Source of the DNA: Bifidobacterium canis
Lineage (GTDB): Bacteria > Actinomycetota > Actinomycetes > Actinomycetales > Bifidobacteriaceae
Reading direction: 5' to 3'
DNA length: 64,000 nucleotides
NCBI RefSeq assembly: GCF_009727065.1
Contig: NZ_WNLP01000010.1
Span: forward strand, 1 to 64,000
The notes beneath the pieces were generated by a model. The model was not told the DNA's origin, searched no databases, and was given only the letters and a program-made list of their open reading frames with translations. The first letter of the stretch is position 1, and the number at the start of each line of letters is the position of its first letter. Positions 26,201 through 34,872 of this stretch are shown here, piece after piece. The translations under genes were made by a program, and so were the position numbers.

Positions 26201-26541
26201 TGCATGTCCTGCCGTGCCGCGTCCAGCCCGTCCTGTGCGGCCGTCACGGCCTGCTGCGCCTGCTCGATTGGGTTGGCCGCATTCGTGGCCTGCACTTGCG
26301 GTTGGGTGGCGTCCGGCGTGGTGTCCGCTTCACTGGCCATGGCGATGCCCGGTGAGGCGAGCATGCCCGCCATGGTCACCCCCGCCACAAGACCGAGCCC
26401 CGCCTTGTGTCCAACGCCTTGTGTGCGTGTGGTGTGTGTCGCGTGTCTTCCCCTGGGCATCTCCGCTCCCTTCGTCCCTTCGGTTGATGCCATGTCCATT
26501 GTATGCGCACCAATCATGTGTTTGTGGCCATTCGTTCCCAT
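23245..26541 (-). CDS. LAxTG-anchored coiled-coil surface protein with CAP/SCP domain
   Basis: 1098 aa. The signal peptide lies about residues 38-68 (HKAGLGLVAGVTMAGMLASP), starting from an internal basic stretch. A very long Ala/Gln/Lys-rich heptad region spans about 90-400, then a globular CAP-like domain (NRLRATMGLDPLPVSDFAMA, HSGNFYSSENLAWG). A second Ala-rich coiled coil follows, then NGSTGA repeats, LASTG, a hydrophobic segment and KRRS. LAxTG is the motif cleaved by class E sortases in high-GC Gram-positives. It has the overall layout of conjugation or adhesion surface proteins such as PrgA-like stalks. ATG 26541 follows GGAAAGGAC. Long ORFs in the opposite strand here are by-products of Ala-rich codons. 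Confidence 0.82.
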   Translation of the reverse strand: MGTNGHKHMIGAHTMDMASTEGTKGAEMPRGRHATHTTRTQGVGHKAGLGLVAGVTMAGMLASPGIAMASEADTTPDATQPQVQATNAANPIEQAQQAVTAAQDGLDAARQDMQQAQSTVDGAQAGVQAATNEVQAAKDNVDAAVNADPATNAAQDALAEANTHLGNAADRLDDAVAAQQAAQAQQATAQQAQQAAQQDADAAAQAVAGQQTVVDGLQEQVDHTDMDALQGEQAAKQAAADKTAAQSAQADAQATDAAQKADAAQQDVAKAEQLAGDAKDPAKMQEAQDKADDLKTIADATAKAADNANANKQAADKALATAQTNVDKAQTDLDKATDTATQAKTAADKADRELAAAQKAAQRTAADAAATAQAKTAADAKVEAAQSAADTAQAQLDEATKAQRAAQEKLAEANRVLAEAEPAGLAAEQQEKLGALGWFQHRGSLIAQEALTNPDAYYMDGVLDYTHIGAEGDATSLPNLIAGIKMVQETNRLRATMGLDPLPVSDFAMAQAMVNANYATVLLGHSGNFYSSENLAWGTDTPYERWWTAEKETYDEAVASGNYPGLENMEALGIQTTYPDLWQKVGHYINLRDQSYATGAAITQVQRDLPYAPPTAAQEFFTHTSNGFRDARTEQLRAMKETGPYTDADEYLAQAEAYVNGLQTAKAKLEAARKAVSDAQALLDEANARVQATSVAKQAADKDLTDAQAAQSQAVAEHTKAQQADETAQSALAAADTEAKQANRALSDANGRVTDAQAAFDAAKGEYDTAKQAADKATAAAQDATADAEQAKLAADKAAAEYAAMQDAAANLTRAQEAYKAAKQEADEMAQRAQQAKQAADEAADELAGATQRVEDANALVTRLGEAKATLADREQDLKDARAKLTQAEQVLAGADRDAAQAKAAVEAAQTAKTEAERQVADAQAALDAAKKAAWDTPEVKAAQAKLDEANKALDEAKAMLKDAQDAYREAGEAVSQREREVAAAKAALAALLDGQNHNGATNGSTGANGSTGANGSTGTVGGVHGGATVIGAVDKTGGATGTTVADNTVAGVPESVQAVERAAQLASTGSDVTALAVAGVMAMLMGAGVMVAAKRRS
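23485..23538. repeat. Tandem 18-bp repeat, three units
   Basis: The unit GCCGGTCGAACCATTGGC is repeated three times (23485, 23503, 23521), the last with one change. It encodes an NGSTGA-type linker near the cell-wall anchor of the surface protein. Copy number probably varies among strains. Confidence 0.75.
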
Positions 26542-26604
26542 TGCCGCGTCCTTTCCGCATATGCCGATGTGGGTGGTTAGCAGGGCCGCACATGCGTCCG
26601 CACC

Positions 26605-26610
26605 CTATGC
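26605..26610 (-). promoter_or_regulatory. GCATAG motif before the surface-protein gene
   Basis: Minus strand GGCGCATAGGG, about 63 bases before ATG 26541. The leader carries GGAAAGGAC. Confidence 0.4.
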
Positions 26611-26742
26611 GCCGCGGGCGTATGGCCGTGGATGGTGACGCATATGCCCGGTCGTCAATGGCATAGCCGTTGGGACACAACCGGTATCCCCTCGTCGTAT
26701 CCCCTCTTTGCGGGGGCATGGGTGAGGGGCAGGGAAAGGGTG

Positions 26743-26961
26743 ATGATGGTGGACATGGACACGAGGCAACTGGAGGACCTGTTCGACATTTTGCATGCGA
26801 ACGGGTTGATGACGCGCAGCGAACCGGGTGACATCAGCCACCGGGACCTGATGGACTTGCGTGACCAATTGGCACGCGAGGACGGATTGGTGGATCTGAC
26901 GGAAACACTGTGGAATGCGTACCAGACGGCACACGCCCTGTTGCGCAATCCGCAGGACTGA
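26743..26961 (+). CDS. Small acidic protein, 72 aa
   Basis: ATG 26743 (or 26746) follows GGGAAAGGG. Helical and acidic (TRQLEDLFDILHANGLMTR). No family was recognised. Confidence 0.55.
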   Translation: MMVDMDTRQLEDLFDILHANGLMTRSEPGDISHRDLMDLRDQLAREDGLVDLTETLWNAYQTAHALLRNPQD

Positions 26962-27022
26962 ACACCCACCATGCAGCCGGGGCCGAAACCTGCGGGGTAT
27001 GGCGGGCCCTGCTGCATGATGG

Positions 27023-27184
27023 TCAGGCGCGGACGGGTGGCGATGGTGGTTCATCACCGGTCAGGCCGGTGATGATGTCACGCGCCTCCTGTTCGCTGAT
27101 ATGCAGCAATCTGGTGATGTCCTCCATCGGCACACCCTTGGAATGCCACATGAGTGCCAAATCACGCCGTTGTTCACTGGTCAC
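27023..27184 (-). CDS. Small HTH-like protein (TSEQR family), 53 aa
   Basis: GTG 27184 follows GAGGAGG. It starts TSEQRRDLALMWHSKGVP then EDITRLLHISEQEARDIITG, a helix-turn-helix-like core. A close relative is encoded at 45012-45161 (TSEQRKEMARTW...DITRLLEISAEE) and a more distant one at 44142-44326. Such small proteins often bind DNA; the target is unknown. Confidence 0.6.
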   Translation of the reverse strand: MTSEQRRDLALMWHSKGVPMEDITRLLHISEQEARDIITGLTGDEPPSPPVRA

Positions 27185-27214
27185 CGGTCCGAACCTCCTC
27201 GAAGTCGCACAACA

Positions 27215-27258
27215 CACAACCGGCACGGGGCCACACCCGTGCCGGTTGTGCACTATGC
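27215..27258 (-). promoter_or_regulatory. GCATAG motif overlapping a 15-bp palindrome
   Basis: GCATAG (27253-27258, minus) would start transcription near 27244, inside the right arm of the perfect inverted repeat 27215-27229/27236-27250. A palindrome over a start site suggests an operator, possibly for the small HTH protein it precedes, though a leader hairpin is equally possible. Confidence 0.4.
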
Positions 27259-27410
27259 GCCCGGCCAACACCGCCCCCCCACCAATTGGTATTGACCACA
27301 ATGGAACCGTCCTGTACCATTGCCGGCGCGCATCAATCCCGGTTGGGTGACCGGCCGGTCTTCATTCAGGGATGTTCCAGTGGACATCGGGCATATGCAT
27401 GATGCGCGGT

Positions 27411-27482
27411 TCCCGGCCGGGGCAAACGGCCGGGACTTCATATGAAGCGGGGCGCCACACCCACCGGGACATGGCGCCCCGC
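27411..27482. terminator. Two adjacent GC hairpins
   Basis: Stem 1: 27411-27419 with 27427-27435. Stem 2: 27447-27456 with 27473-27482. They occupy the gap between divergent units (27184 minus and 27542 plus), so they are not simple gene ends and may insulate the two promoters. No gene is evident in 27259-27526. Confidence 0.4.
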
Positions 27483-27526
27483 TCGCACACCCAACCCCAT
27501 GTGATCGGATGCGCATGGGGTATGAC

Positions 27527-27532
27527 GCATAG
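27527..27532 (+). promoter_or_regulatory. GCATAG motif 9 bases before ATG 27542
   Basis: TATGACGCATAG, nine bases (CGGCGGCAT), ATG. There is no ribosome site, making this one of the clearest leaderless cases. Confidence 0.55.
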
Positions 27533-27541
27533 CGGCGGCAT

Positions 27542-27997
27542 ATGAGCCAACTTCCCTATACTCCCTCGTTTAACACGGTCATGCGCAGCGCACACCGCCA
27601 CTACCTGCGGCGTGAACGGCAACGGCGCACCAAACGCCGTATTCTCACCATCCTCACCGTCCTTCTCCTCCTCGCGGCCGCAACAACAATCTGGTCCCTG
27701 GCGTCAACGCGGGGGCACACGCCCATGGTGCGCGCCCAACTGGTGGCGCAATGCCAAACGGCGCACACCGACACGATGGATGCGTACAACAACGCCGTAC
27801 GGGCCCGCAACGGGTTCCTGCACCGCTTCGAACAAGGACAAGTGCCGGATGGGCCGGACACGGGAGACCTGTTGGGGTTGGAACCGGCCAAACCAACCAC
27901 CATGGATTGCAACGCCGATACGCAGCACGCGTTGGACGCCTACCAACGGCAGACGGCCCAATTGAACACGGTGGCGCAACGGTTCACCAATGTGTAA
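27542..27997 (+). CDS. Single-pass membrane protein, 151 aa
   Basis: A basic amino end (HRHYLRRERQRRTKRR) precedes a membrane segment (ILTILTVLLLLAAATTIWSL), so the rest lies outside. The outer part has two Cys residues (AQCQTAHTD, MDCNADTQ) that could pair, and a helical character. It is a possible small conjugation-channel or entry-exclusion factor; no family was recognised. Confidence 0.6.
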   Translation: MSQLPYTPSFNTVMRSAHRHYLRRERQRRTKRRILTILTVLLLLAAATTIWSLASTRGHTPMVRAQLVAQCQTAHTDTMDAYNNAVRARNGFLHRFEQGQVPDGPDTGDLLGLEPAKPTTMDCNADTQHALDAYQRQTAQLNTVAQRFTNV

Positions 27998-28000
27998 CCG

Positions 28001-28411
28001 TCAGCGGGCCATAGGATTGGGGGCGGTGTTGGCGGCCGGTGGGACGGGCGTGTACGGGGCCGCCACCGGTGTGGCCGCATGTGGCATGCTTTGGTACATG
28101 CCTTGGTTGACGAGAAGATCGCTGTTCTCCGCGATGATTGTGACATTGGCGAGGATCTGCGCCAACACCAACAGGAACACGCCCATGATCACGATGAGCA
28201 ACCCGACCGCCCAACTGACGGGCCCGGCGAACATGGTGCCCCAACCCGGCTCCAACCCGTCGTAAATGGACACACCCGCCTGAACACCACCAACCATGAG
28301 CAGGATCGCAATGACGCGGGTGGCGGTGACCCATGGTTTGCCATACTGGTGCGTGCGGTACGGCGGCTGCTGGACCGGTTGCTGCATTGGTGTTGGTGTT
28401 GGTGTTGGCAT
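28001..28411 (-). CDS. Membrane protein with Pro-rich ends, 136 aa
   Basis: ATG 28411 follows GAGGGGAGGGG. A Pro/Gln-rich amino end, two membrane segments (VIAILLMVGGVQAG and AVGLLIVIMGVFLLVLAQIL) and a Pro/Ala-rich tail. It is convergent with the 27542 gene. Function unknown. Confidence 0.6.
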   Translation of the reverse strand: MPTPTPTPMQQPVQQPPYRTHQYGKPWVTATRVIAILLMVGGVQAGVSIYDGLEPGWGTMFAGPVSWAVGLLIVIMGVFLLVLAQILANVTIIAENSDLLVNQGMYQSMPHAATPVAAPYTPVPPAANTAPNPMAR

Positions 28412-28521
28412 GATGCCCCTCCCCTCTTATTGTCATACCCCGATTGGGTATTGCCTGACAGGATAGCGCGCAACAGTCCATGCACCCAACCTCAAGCGTG
28501 TCGGCGCCACACCAACAACAA

Positions 28522-28559
28522 GGGGCGCCGTGCCGGGTGTGAACCCAACACGGCGCCCC
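28522..28559 (-). terminator. Hairpin after the adhesin gene
   Basis: An 11-bp stem (28522-28532 with 28549-28559) is followed on the minus strand by TTGTTGTTGG. It lies about 40 bases after the adhesin stop at 28598. Confidence 0.6.
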
Positions 28560-28597
28560 CTGTTCACCTAGGCCATCCGGCCCTTGGCGTGGCGGGT

Positions 28598-31500
28598 TTA
28601 TGCCATGTGCCGCGGTACGCCGCTGGTACGGCGCTTGAGGGACAACAGCATGCCCGCGCCACCCATCAGCACGGCGGCCAACACACCAAGCACCGCGACC
28701 GTGGCACCCGTATGAGCCAACGGAGGCGTAACGGTCGCGTTCCAATCATCCGTGTTCGACACAACCCGGTCGGAACCGCACATCTTCACACCGTCGATGT
28801 CCACTGCGCCTTCGGGCACGTTCGCATCGTCCTTGCCGTCGAACGGGGTGTCATCATTCACCACGCATTCGGTGAGCGGGATGCCGGACACGGACGCACG
28901 GTCCGTGTGATCGCCCTTGACACCCTTGAGGGTGCCCTTGACGTCCACCGACTGGCCGGGCTTGAGGATCAGCGTATCCCAGTTGTCGGGGTACTTGAGG
29001 TCCACCACACGGCCATCACCGAGGATGGTGTGATCGGTGAGTTTCAAATCCTTGGCGCGGAACACCGCGCCCTTGCCCGCCTTGTCGGTGCGGCTCGTGT
29101 TCGTGATGGTGAACACGATGGTGTCGCCATCCTTCGCGTCCTTCAACGCCTGGGCACGCGTGTCACGGTCACCGTTGGGCCAACCGCTCTTCTCATCCCA
29201 CTTCTCCAAGTGGATGCTGGGGGTCAGGTCGGGCGTGCTGGTCCATACGGTGTTGGACACGAGTTCCTTGTCGTTGAACGTTTCGGTGAACGTGTTCTCC
29301 ACCCGCTCGCTGGTGGCGATGCGCTGCACGCTGACGAACAGGCTCCATGCCTGCTCATGGGTGGTGTCGGCGGACACGAGCTTGAGGAACAGGTCGGTCG
29401 CGTTGGCGGTGATCGTGCCGTCCTTGTAGTCCACGGTGAACAGTTGTTCGCCGGTGGGCTGGGCGGCATCATCCGTGCCGGACTCGTCCCTGTTGGCGGT
29501 GTCGCCGGTGATGGCGGCGAGCAGTTCCGTGTTGTCGAACCCAGTGCCTGCGAGCACGTCGCCGGTCTTGGCGACCGGCTTGCCGTCCTTGTACAGGTCA
29601 CGGTTGGCGCGCACCTGCCAAGCACCCAGGTACTTGTCATGCTGGGTGTCGAGCTTGTCGGTGATGCCCCACTGGGTGACCTGCGGATAAGCGCGGTTCG
29701 CGGGGATGACGGAACCGTCGAGACGGTAGAGGAACTTCTGCGTGAGCGGGATTTCCTTGCCGTTGACCGAATCGCCGTTGACCTTGAGCACCACGTCCTT
29801 GACGGGGTTGATGGGCTTGAGCGGGTTCGTGACCGTATTCGTGCTCTTTTCACGTCGTTGACGATCTGCGTGGCGGTGTTCTTCACCACATACCCGTCCG
29901 TGACCTTCGTGACCGTCATCGGCAACACAACCGTGTATTCCTGGCCCAACAGCGACTGGTCAATGGCGGGATCCTTGAGCGGATCCAGCTTGGCCTGGCT
30001 GTATGCCTTGAGATCCTTGGGTTGCGGATCCCCCTTGATGGTCTCACCCGTCGCGGGGACCTTCGTGTCCGCGGTCTTGGCGAACACATACGCCACACCA
30101 TCACGGAACTGGATGTTGAACTTGGCGGTCACATCCTCGCCCTTGGCGTTGAGGACCTCCACGTTCTGTTCGTCGGCGGTCAAGTATTCGTCGTCGTAAT
30201 CGTCGACGATGCCGGCGCGCATCACATTGTACGCGGTGCCCTTGCGGTCAAGGTTCTTCAGATCCAAGTGGACGCGGTAGTACAACACGTCGCCCAGCAA
30301 CGCGGTCTTGCCGTCGATGCTGATGGACGGGTCCTTCTGTGTGTCCTCCTTGCTGGGGTTGAACTCCGGCGGCGTGTTGAACACCTGGTTGGACGGCGTG
30401 ATCGAGTTGTTGAGGGTGAGCATCCACTGGTTGTCCACCCGGGTGTCGGTCGGCGCGTCCTTGCTGACGGTGCCCTCGAAACGGATCAGCAGGCGTGGGT
30501 TCTGGCCCTTGCCCCAGTTCGCCTTGACGTACGCATCGTCGAAGGCCAGTTGGAACAGGTGCTTCGTATCATCCCACTTGGTCGTGTACTGCGCCTTGGG
30601 GATGATCTTGCCGTTGCCCAGATCGGTGACCTCCACCGTCTGCTTGTCCGGAACCAGATACTGGTCGTACTGGTCGGTGACCACAACGTTCTTCACATCG
30701 TAGGCGAGCTGGCCGGGCAGCTTCGGCGTGGTGGTCAGCTGGTATTCGACCTTCTGGCCGGGGAACACGACCTTGCCGTCCACGCTTTCCTGCGCGCCAC
30801 CTTGGGAGGCTTCGCCGATGACGTCCTTCTTGACCGGCGGCACGTACCCGCAGATCCACGGCTCGTTCGTCGGACGCTTGTCGCCGTTCACGGTCTGCGC
30901 GCCGCCGTTGGTCAGCTTCGCGCCCGAACCGGTCCCGTTGGCGGGGGTTTCGCAGAACGTGAGCTCGTCACCGGGCTGCTTGCCGAAATCCTTACGGACC
31001 TGGGCGGCGCCCTTGCCGTTCGCCATGTTCACCACACCGGGGATCAGCAGCGTGTACTGGCGGTGGTTCTTCAACCCCTTGAGGGTTTTGAGCGCATCCG
31101 CCTTCATGCTCACGGTAGCCTTCGTGCCCGCCGCCGTGATGTCGAACTGGCCGGTCACATCCGTGCCCTTGTTCACGATGTCATACACACTGGAAGCGGT
31201 GTTGGACTGCGCGTCCATCATGTACACCTTGATGCCCTTCGTGTCCGCGTCGAACAGGTAGTCCGCCTTCGTCCAATCATCCTCCAACGTGAACGTGGTG
31301 GGCGCGTCGATCAGATTCGCGGAGATGACGCCGTTGACCACAGATGCGACCTTGTCACCGTCCAAGAACACGTTCTGGTCGGCGCCCGTGTTGTTGGTGT
31401 GCTCCGGGTCGATGACCGCAGCCCACTTGCCTGACGCGTCCTGCTTGATCCAGCTCTTGTCCGGGTTCGGGTTCCACGTCGGGAACTCCTTTTGGTCGGT

Positions 31501-32900
31501 GTCCTGGCTGGTGTCGTTCCACAACACCGTGCCCTTGTCGGTCACCTTGTTGATGTCCGGCTTGGCTACGGTCACGTCCAGGTGGAACGCGTACGTGTGG
31601 TCGAGTGGCATCATCGTGGTGGTGTCCTTGCGTACCGCGGTGACGGTGTTCGCGTTCTTGTCCCAATTGATCGTGAACTGATCCGAAATGTCCTTGTCGT
31701 TGTCGGTCTCGTCGAGCACCTTCATGTTCGACACCGAATAGTTGACCCCATTCGGGGTGATCGTGTCCGTGAACCGCATCGCGTAACCGCCACGGCCCGT
31801 ATCCGAACGGATCACCGTATGGTTCACCATCGCATCCGCGCTCACGCCCTGTTCGATCTCCTTGACCGGGGCGGCCGGCGGCACATCCACAATACGGAAC
31901 GATTCGCTCGCCTCACGGTCGGCGGTATCCACCGCGGCCTTCATGTGGCCCTGCTTGGGTACCTGCACATCGAACCAGTACGTGCCGGACGGCCACGCCT
32001 TCCAACCGAAATCAGCTGGCGCGAACTCGGGGCTGCGCGTGTCGCCCTTCGTGGTGATCTTCACGCTCTTCGTCACGTTCTTCGCGCCCACGTACTTGTT
32101 GCCGTCATAATGCATGATGACGTTCGCGTTCACCTGCTGCGCGTCCCCTCGGGATTGGGAGGCGTGGATGGTGTCGCTCACCTTGCCGGTGCTGCCTGTT
32201 TTCAGATCCTGGGGCGCGTTCACATTCGTGGTGACCGTCAGATCATAATCCACCACCGGCGGCGCCGGTTGGTACTTGTCAAGCACGATGATGGCGATGG
32301 ACGTGTCCGGGTGGACGTTGCGTTCCATGATCTTGTTCACACTGTCCGACGGGTTGTCCCAGAAGGGAGTGGACGTGTGATACTTGGTAACGCCAGCATA
32401 GTTGTATTCCACTGGTGCGACGTACTTGTTCCAGTTGTCGATCCACGTCTGGCGCGCCACGATGCCGGAGCCATTCCAGCCGTTCGTGCCTTGCGCCTGC
32501 GAACCGGCGACCGCACCTACGGCGACGACACGGCAGTTCGCCTGCCCCGCCTCGGACGGGTGACGCTGGTTGAACCCGCGCTCACACTCCGCACGCGCCT
32601 GATCCAACGCGGCCTGCGCCTTGGCCGGACCATTGTAGCTGCCGCCCTCATCGAGCATCGTCACATTCGCGGCCTTCATGGCCTTGCGCACCGAGTCGAG
32701 ACTGGTGGCCGGACCCCACGACCCGTCCGGGCCATCACGGTACTGCCAGAACTGCGCGGCGTCCAACCCGCCGCCACCCGTACCGGGCTGGTTGCCGCCG
32801 CGCCCGCGGCGAGTGCGGCCGGCGCGCCAAGCGTGAGCAGCGTCGCACCGGCGGCCACACCGGCGACCGCTGCCCTGATTGAATGTTTGAAACGACCCAT
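28598..32900 (-). CDS. Giant LAxTG-anchored isopeptide adhesin, two frame breaks
   Basis: Restored length about 1434 aa. The signal peptide RFKHSIRAAVAGVAAGATLL and so on (ATG 32900, after GGAAGGAGC) changes frame near 32797-32802, where one G restores AAGAGGNQPGTGGGG. Several beta-sandwich domains follow. In the last third, KEIPLTQKFLYRLDG, then VTQWGITDKLD and VFFTITN-like strands resemble the C-domains of antigen I/II and aggregation-substance adhesins, which form internal isopeptide bonds. The second break is at TTTT (29847-29850); one base restores VKKSTNTVTNPLKPINPVK. The end is LAHTG, a hydrophobic segment and KRRTSG. It probably mediates cell contact, perhaps mating aggregation, as PrgB does on enterococcal plasmids. 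Confidence 0.82.
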
Positions 32901-32945
32901 AAGGGGTTGCTCCTTCCAATATTGGTTTGCAACTTGCCGGATACC

Positions 32946-32977
32946 CTATGCGCGCAACCGGCAACACTCCCCTATGC
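32946..32977 (-). promoter_or_regulatory. Two GCATAG motifs before the adhesin
   Basis: Minus-strand GCATAG at 32946-32951 (GCGCGCATAGGG) and 32972-32977 (GGACGCATAGGGG), 46 and 72 bases before ATG 32900. Two tandem motifs suggest strong or dual control. Confidence 0.4.
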
Positions 32978-33009
32978 GTCCAACACCACCCCGCCAACAC
33001 AACAAAAAG

Positions 33010-33051
33010 GGGGGCGGGCAACACCCTAGGTTTTAGGTGTTCCCCGCCCCC
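33010..33051 (-). terminator. Rho-independent terminator of the 33079 gene
   Basis: A 16-bp stem (33010-33025 with 33036-33051, one mismatch) is followed on the minus strand by TTTTTG. It starts about 28 bases past the stop. Confidence 0.8.
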
Positions 33052-33078
33052 GCAGCAACCATGCTCTGCGGTTGCCAT

Positions 33079-34137
33079 CTACCTCGGGATGTATCCAAGG
33101 TCGGGGGTGCTGCTGCAGTTACCCTCATTGCATCCGTGTCCGCCGCTGACGGGCCCGCTGCCTGTGTTGGGTTTGGACGGTTGTGCGGGCTGCGCCGGCT
33201 GTACAGGCGCCGTCTGCTGCGGCGCCGTATACTGCGGAACCGACGGTGCCGTATACTGTGGCGCGGCAGGTGCCGTATACGTGGGGGTATACGACTGTTG
33301 CGGCGCCGTATACGACTGTTGCGCCTGACTGCTCGCCTGCGCCTGGGCTGCGGCCGCCGCTTCGGCCTCCTTGCGAGCCTTCTCCTCCGCCGCCTTCCTA
33401 TCGGCCTCGCTCTTGGCCTTCACGCTCCCGTTGACCTGTTTCATGGCCTTATCCAACCCGGCCTGCGCATCCTTGATCTTCTGCACATCCTTGCCGTCCT
33501 TGGCGTTGCCGGCCGCATCCAGTTGCTTCTTCAACGCGTCACGGGTCTTGTTGTCCTTGACCTTGTCCTTGGAGGCATCGTACAGTTTCTTCGCGTCCGT
33601 GATCTTCTTGCCCAACGCGGTTTGCGCGTCCTTCAACGTTTTCGCATCACGCGACTCCATGACGCCCCTCACGTCCGCGTCCAGGGTCTTCGTGTGGGTC
33701 TCGTACCAGGACGTGTTCTTGTCGATCAGGGCCGCATTGTGTTCGAGCGCGGACTTGCCGTCCACATTGCACGCCGCCATCGCAGGGGTCCGTTCCTGAC
33801 TGTCCTTGGCCAGAACGGCGACCGTCTCACTGTCCTCGACCTGTTTGTCCGTGACCTGCACCGCCGTCTTGTACTCGTCCCCGTTGATCAACGCATTATA
33901 GTTGTTCTGCGCCACACGCAACCGGTCGGCCGCCTGCGCGCACGACTCCTGCGCCTGCGCCAACTGGGTGGTCTGATGCGAGGCGACGGCCCACCAGACG
34001 CCACCTGCCGCCAACACGGCGACGGCGACACCGGCGGCGATGATGGCTCCCGTATGCTTTTTATGGCGCTCCGGCCCGTCAGGCGTGTCGCCCGACCCGT
34101 CCAACTGGATACGCTGCGTATCCTCCACCTGTCCCAT
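33079..34137 (-). CDS. Membrane-anchored coiled-coil protein with YTAP repeats
   Basis: 352 aa. A short cytoplasmic start, a membrane segment (AIIAAGVAVAVLAAGGVWWAV), then a long Lys/Ala/Asp-rich helical region (KDAQTALGKKITDAKKLYD). A KAAEEKARKEAEAAAAAQA helix leads into repeated YTAPQQ/YTPTYTAP units that could bind peptidoglycan or span the wall. The end has Cys residues (HGCNEGNCSS). ATG 34137 follows GAAGGAG. It is probably an envelope component of the surface apparatus. Confidence 0.7.
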   Translation of the reverse strand: MGQVEDTQRIQLDGSGDTPDGPERHKKHTGAIIAAGVAVAVLAAGGVWWAVASHQTTQLAQAQESCAQAADRLRVAQNNYNALINGDEYKTAVQVTDKQVEDSETVAVLAKDSQERTPAMAACNVDGKSALEHNAALIDKNTSWYETHTKTLDADVRGVMESRDAKTLKDAQTALGKKITDAKKLYDASKDKVKDNKTRDALKKQLDAAGNAKDGKDVQKIKDAQAGLDKAMKQVNGSVKAKSEADRKAAEEKARKEAEAAAAAQAQASSQAQQSYTAPQQSYTPTYTAPAAPQYTAPSVPQYTAPQQTAPVQPAQPAQPSKPNTGSGPVSGGHGCNEGNCSSTPDLGYIPR

Positions 34138-34270
34138 GATCCCGATTTCTCCTTCACTGTTCCCATGCCCAACCCCCTTGTACGGGGCCAAGCGTGCCGG
34201 TATGGTCACCCGGCCAATGCGTCCATACCCGCCCATCCTATCCGCCCACACTCCACCCCACCACTCCAAC

Positions 34271-34744
34271 ACAAAACAATACACATGTTTTTACCGATGC
34301 AGGAAATGGTTATTTCCTGCGGACGGCACTAGACGGGCACCCGAGCCGCTCATGCGCCCTTCACCGCCCCTACAGGAGTCTTCACCGACGCAGCAATGTC
34401 AGTGAAGACTCCTCAACCCTACTGCCGATTGGGGTTAGAGGCTTCAAAAACACCTTTCTTCACCGACGCAGTGGGTTCATAAAGGAACCCTTGGAATCGG
34501 CTCCCCTATAGAAAGACCTTAAAAGTCGGTGCGTCACCGAAGAAACTTATACAAACCCATATGGCAGTAGGGTTAGGAGCCTTCACCGACTTTCGAATGT
34601 CGGTGAAGAAAGTTGGGGTTCTTCACCGACATTGCCAGTGCGGTCGGTGAAGAAACCTGCATGTCGGTGAAGAAACCCGGGATGTCACTGCGTCGCCGAT
34701 CAGTCTGAACCACATTGGAAACGAATTGGAACACGTATTATCCG
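34271..34744 (+). repeat. ~475-bp composite repeat, copy 3
   Basis: Left end ACAAAACAATACAC. Right end GGAAACGAATTGG with ACGTATTATCCG (degenerate). Core 34380-34701 with the same box order as copies 1 and 2, and the conserved TATAGAAAGACCTTAAAAG block. It faces copy 4 in opposite orientation. Confidence 0.85.
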
Positions 34745-34872
34745 ATGCTGGATTCCGGTAAAAACATGGTCATGGAAGCAGGGGTGGGAACCACGGGGCA
34801 CACCCCCTACAATCCCTCGACGGCGCACTTCCGGCAAGCTCGGGGGGCATTACGGTTTTTGCCATGACGCCA
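34745..34872. other. Spacer between inverted repeat copies 3 and 4
   Basis: 128 bp with no ORF of note. It contains GGTAAAAACATGG near the left and TTACGGTTTTTGCC near the right, a loose inverted pair. It is the centre of a ~1.1-kb non-coding, inverted-repeat region and a candidate for a functional DNA site (centromere, origin or transfer site). No direct evidence exists for any of these. Confidence 0.35.

Noticed and set aside
23185..26638. Very long plus-strand ORFs (954 and 484 codons) opposite the surface protein
   Set aside because: They are made of Arg/Leu- or Ala/Ser-rich sequence created by GCN-rich codons of the coiled-coil gene on the minus strand, and have no ribosome site or domain.
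28079..31434. Long plus-strand ORFs opposite the adhesin gene
   Set aside because: Antisense to clear adhesin domains; composition is His/Val/Arg-rich without motifs.
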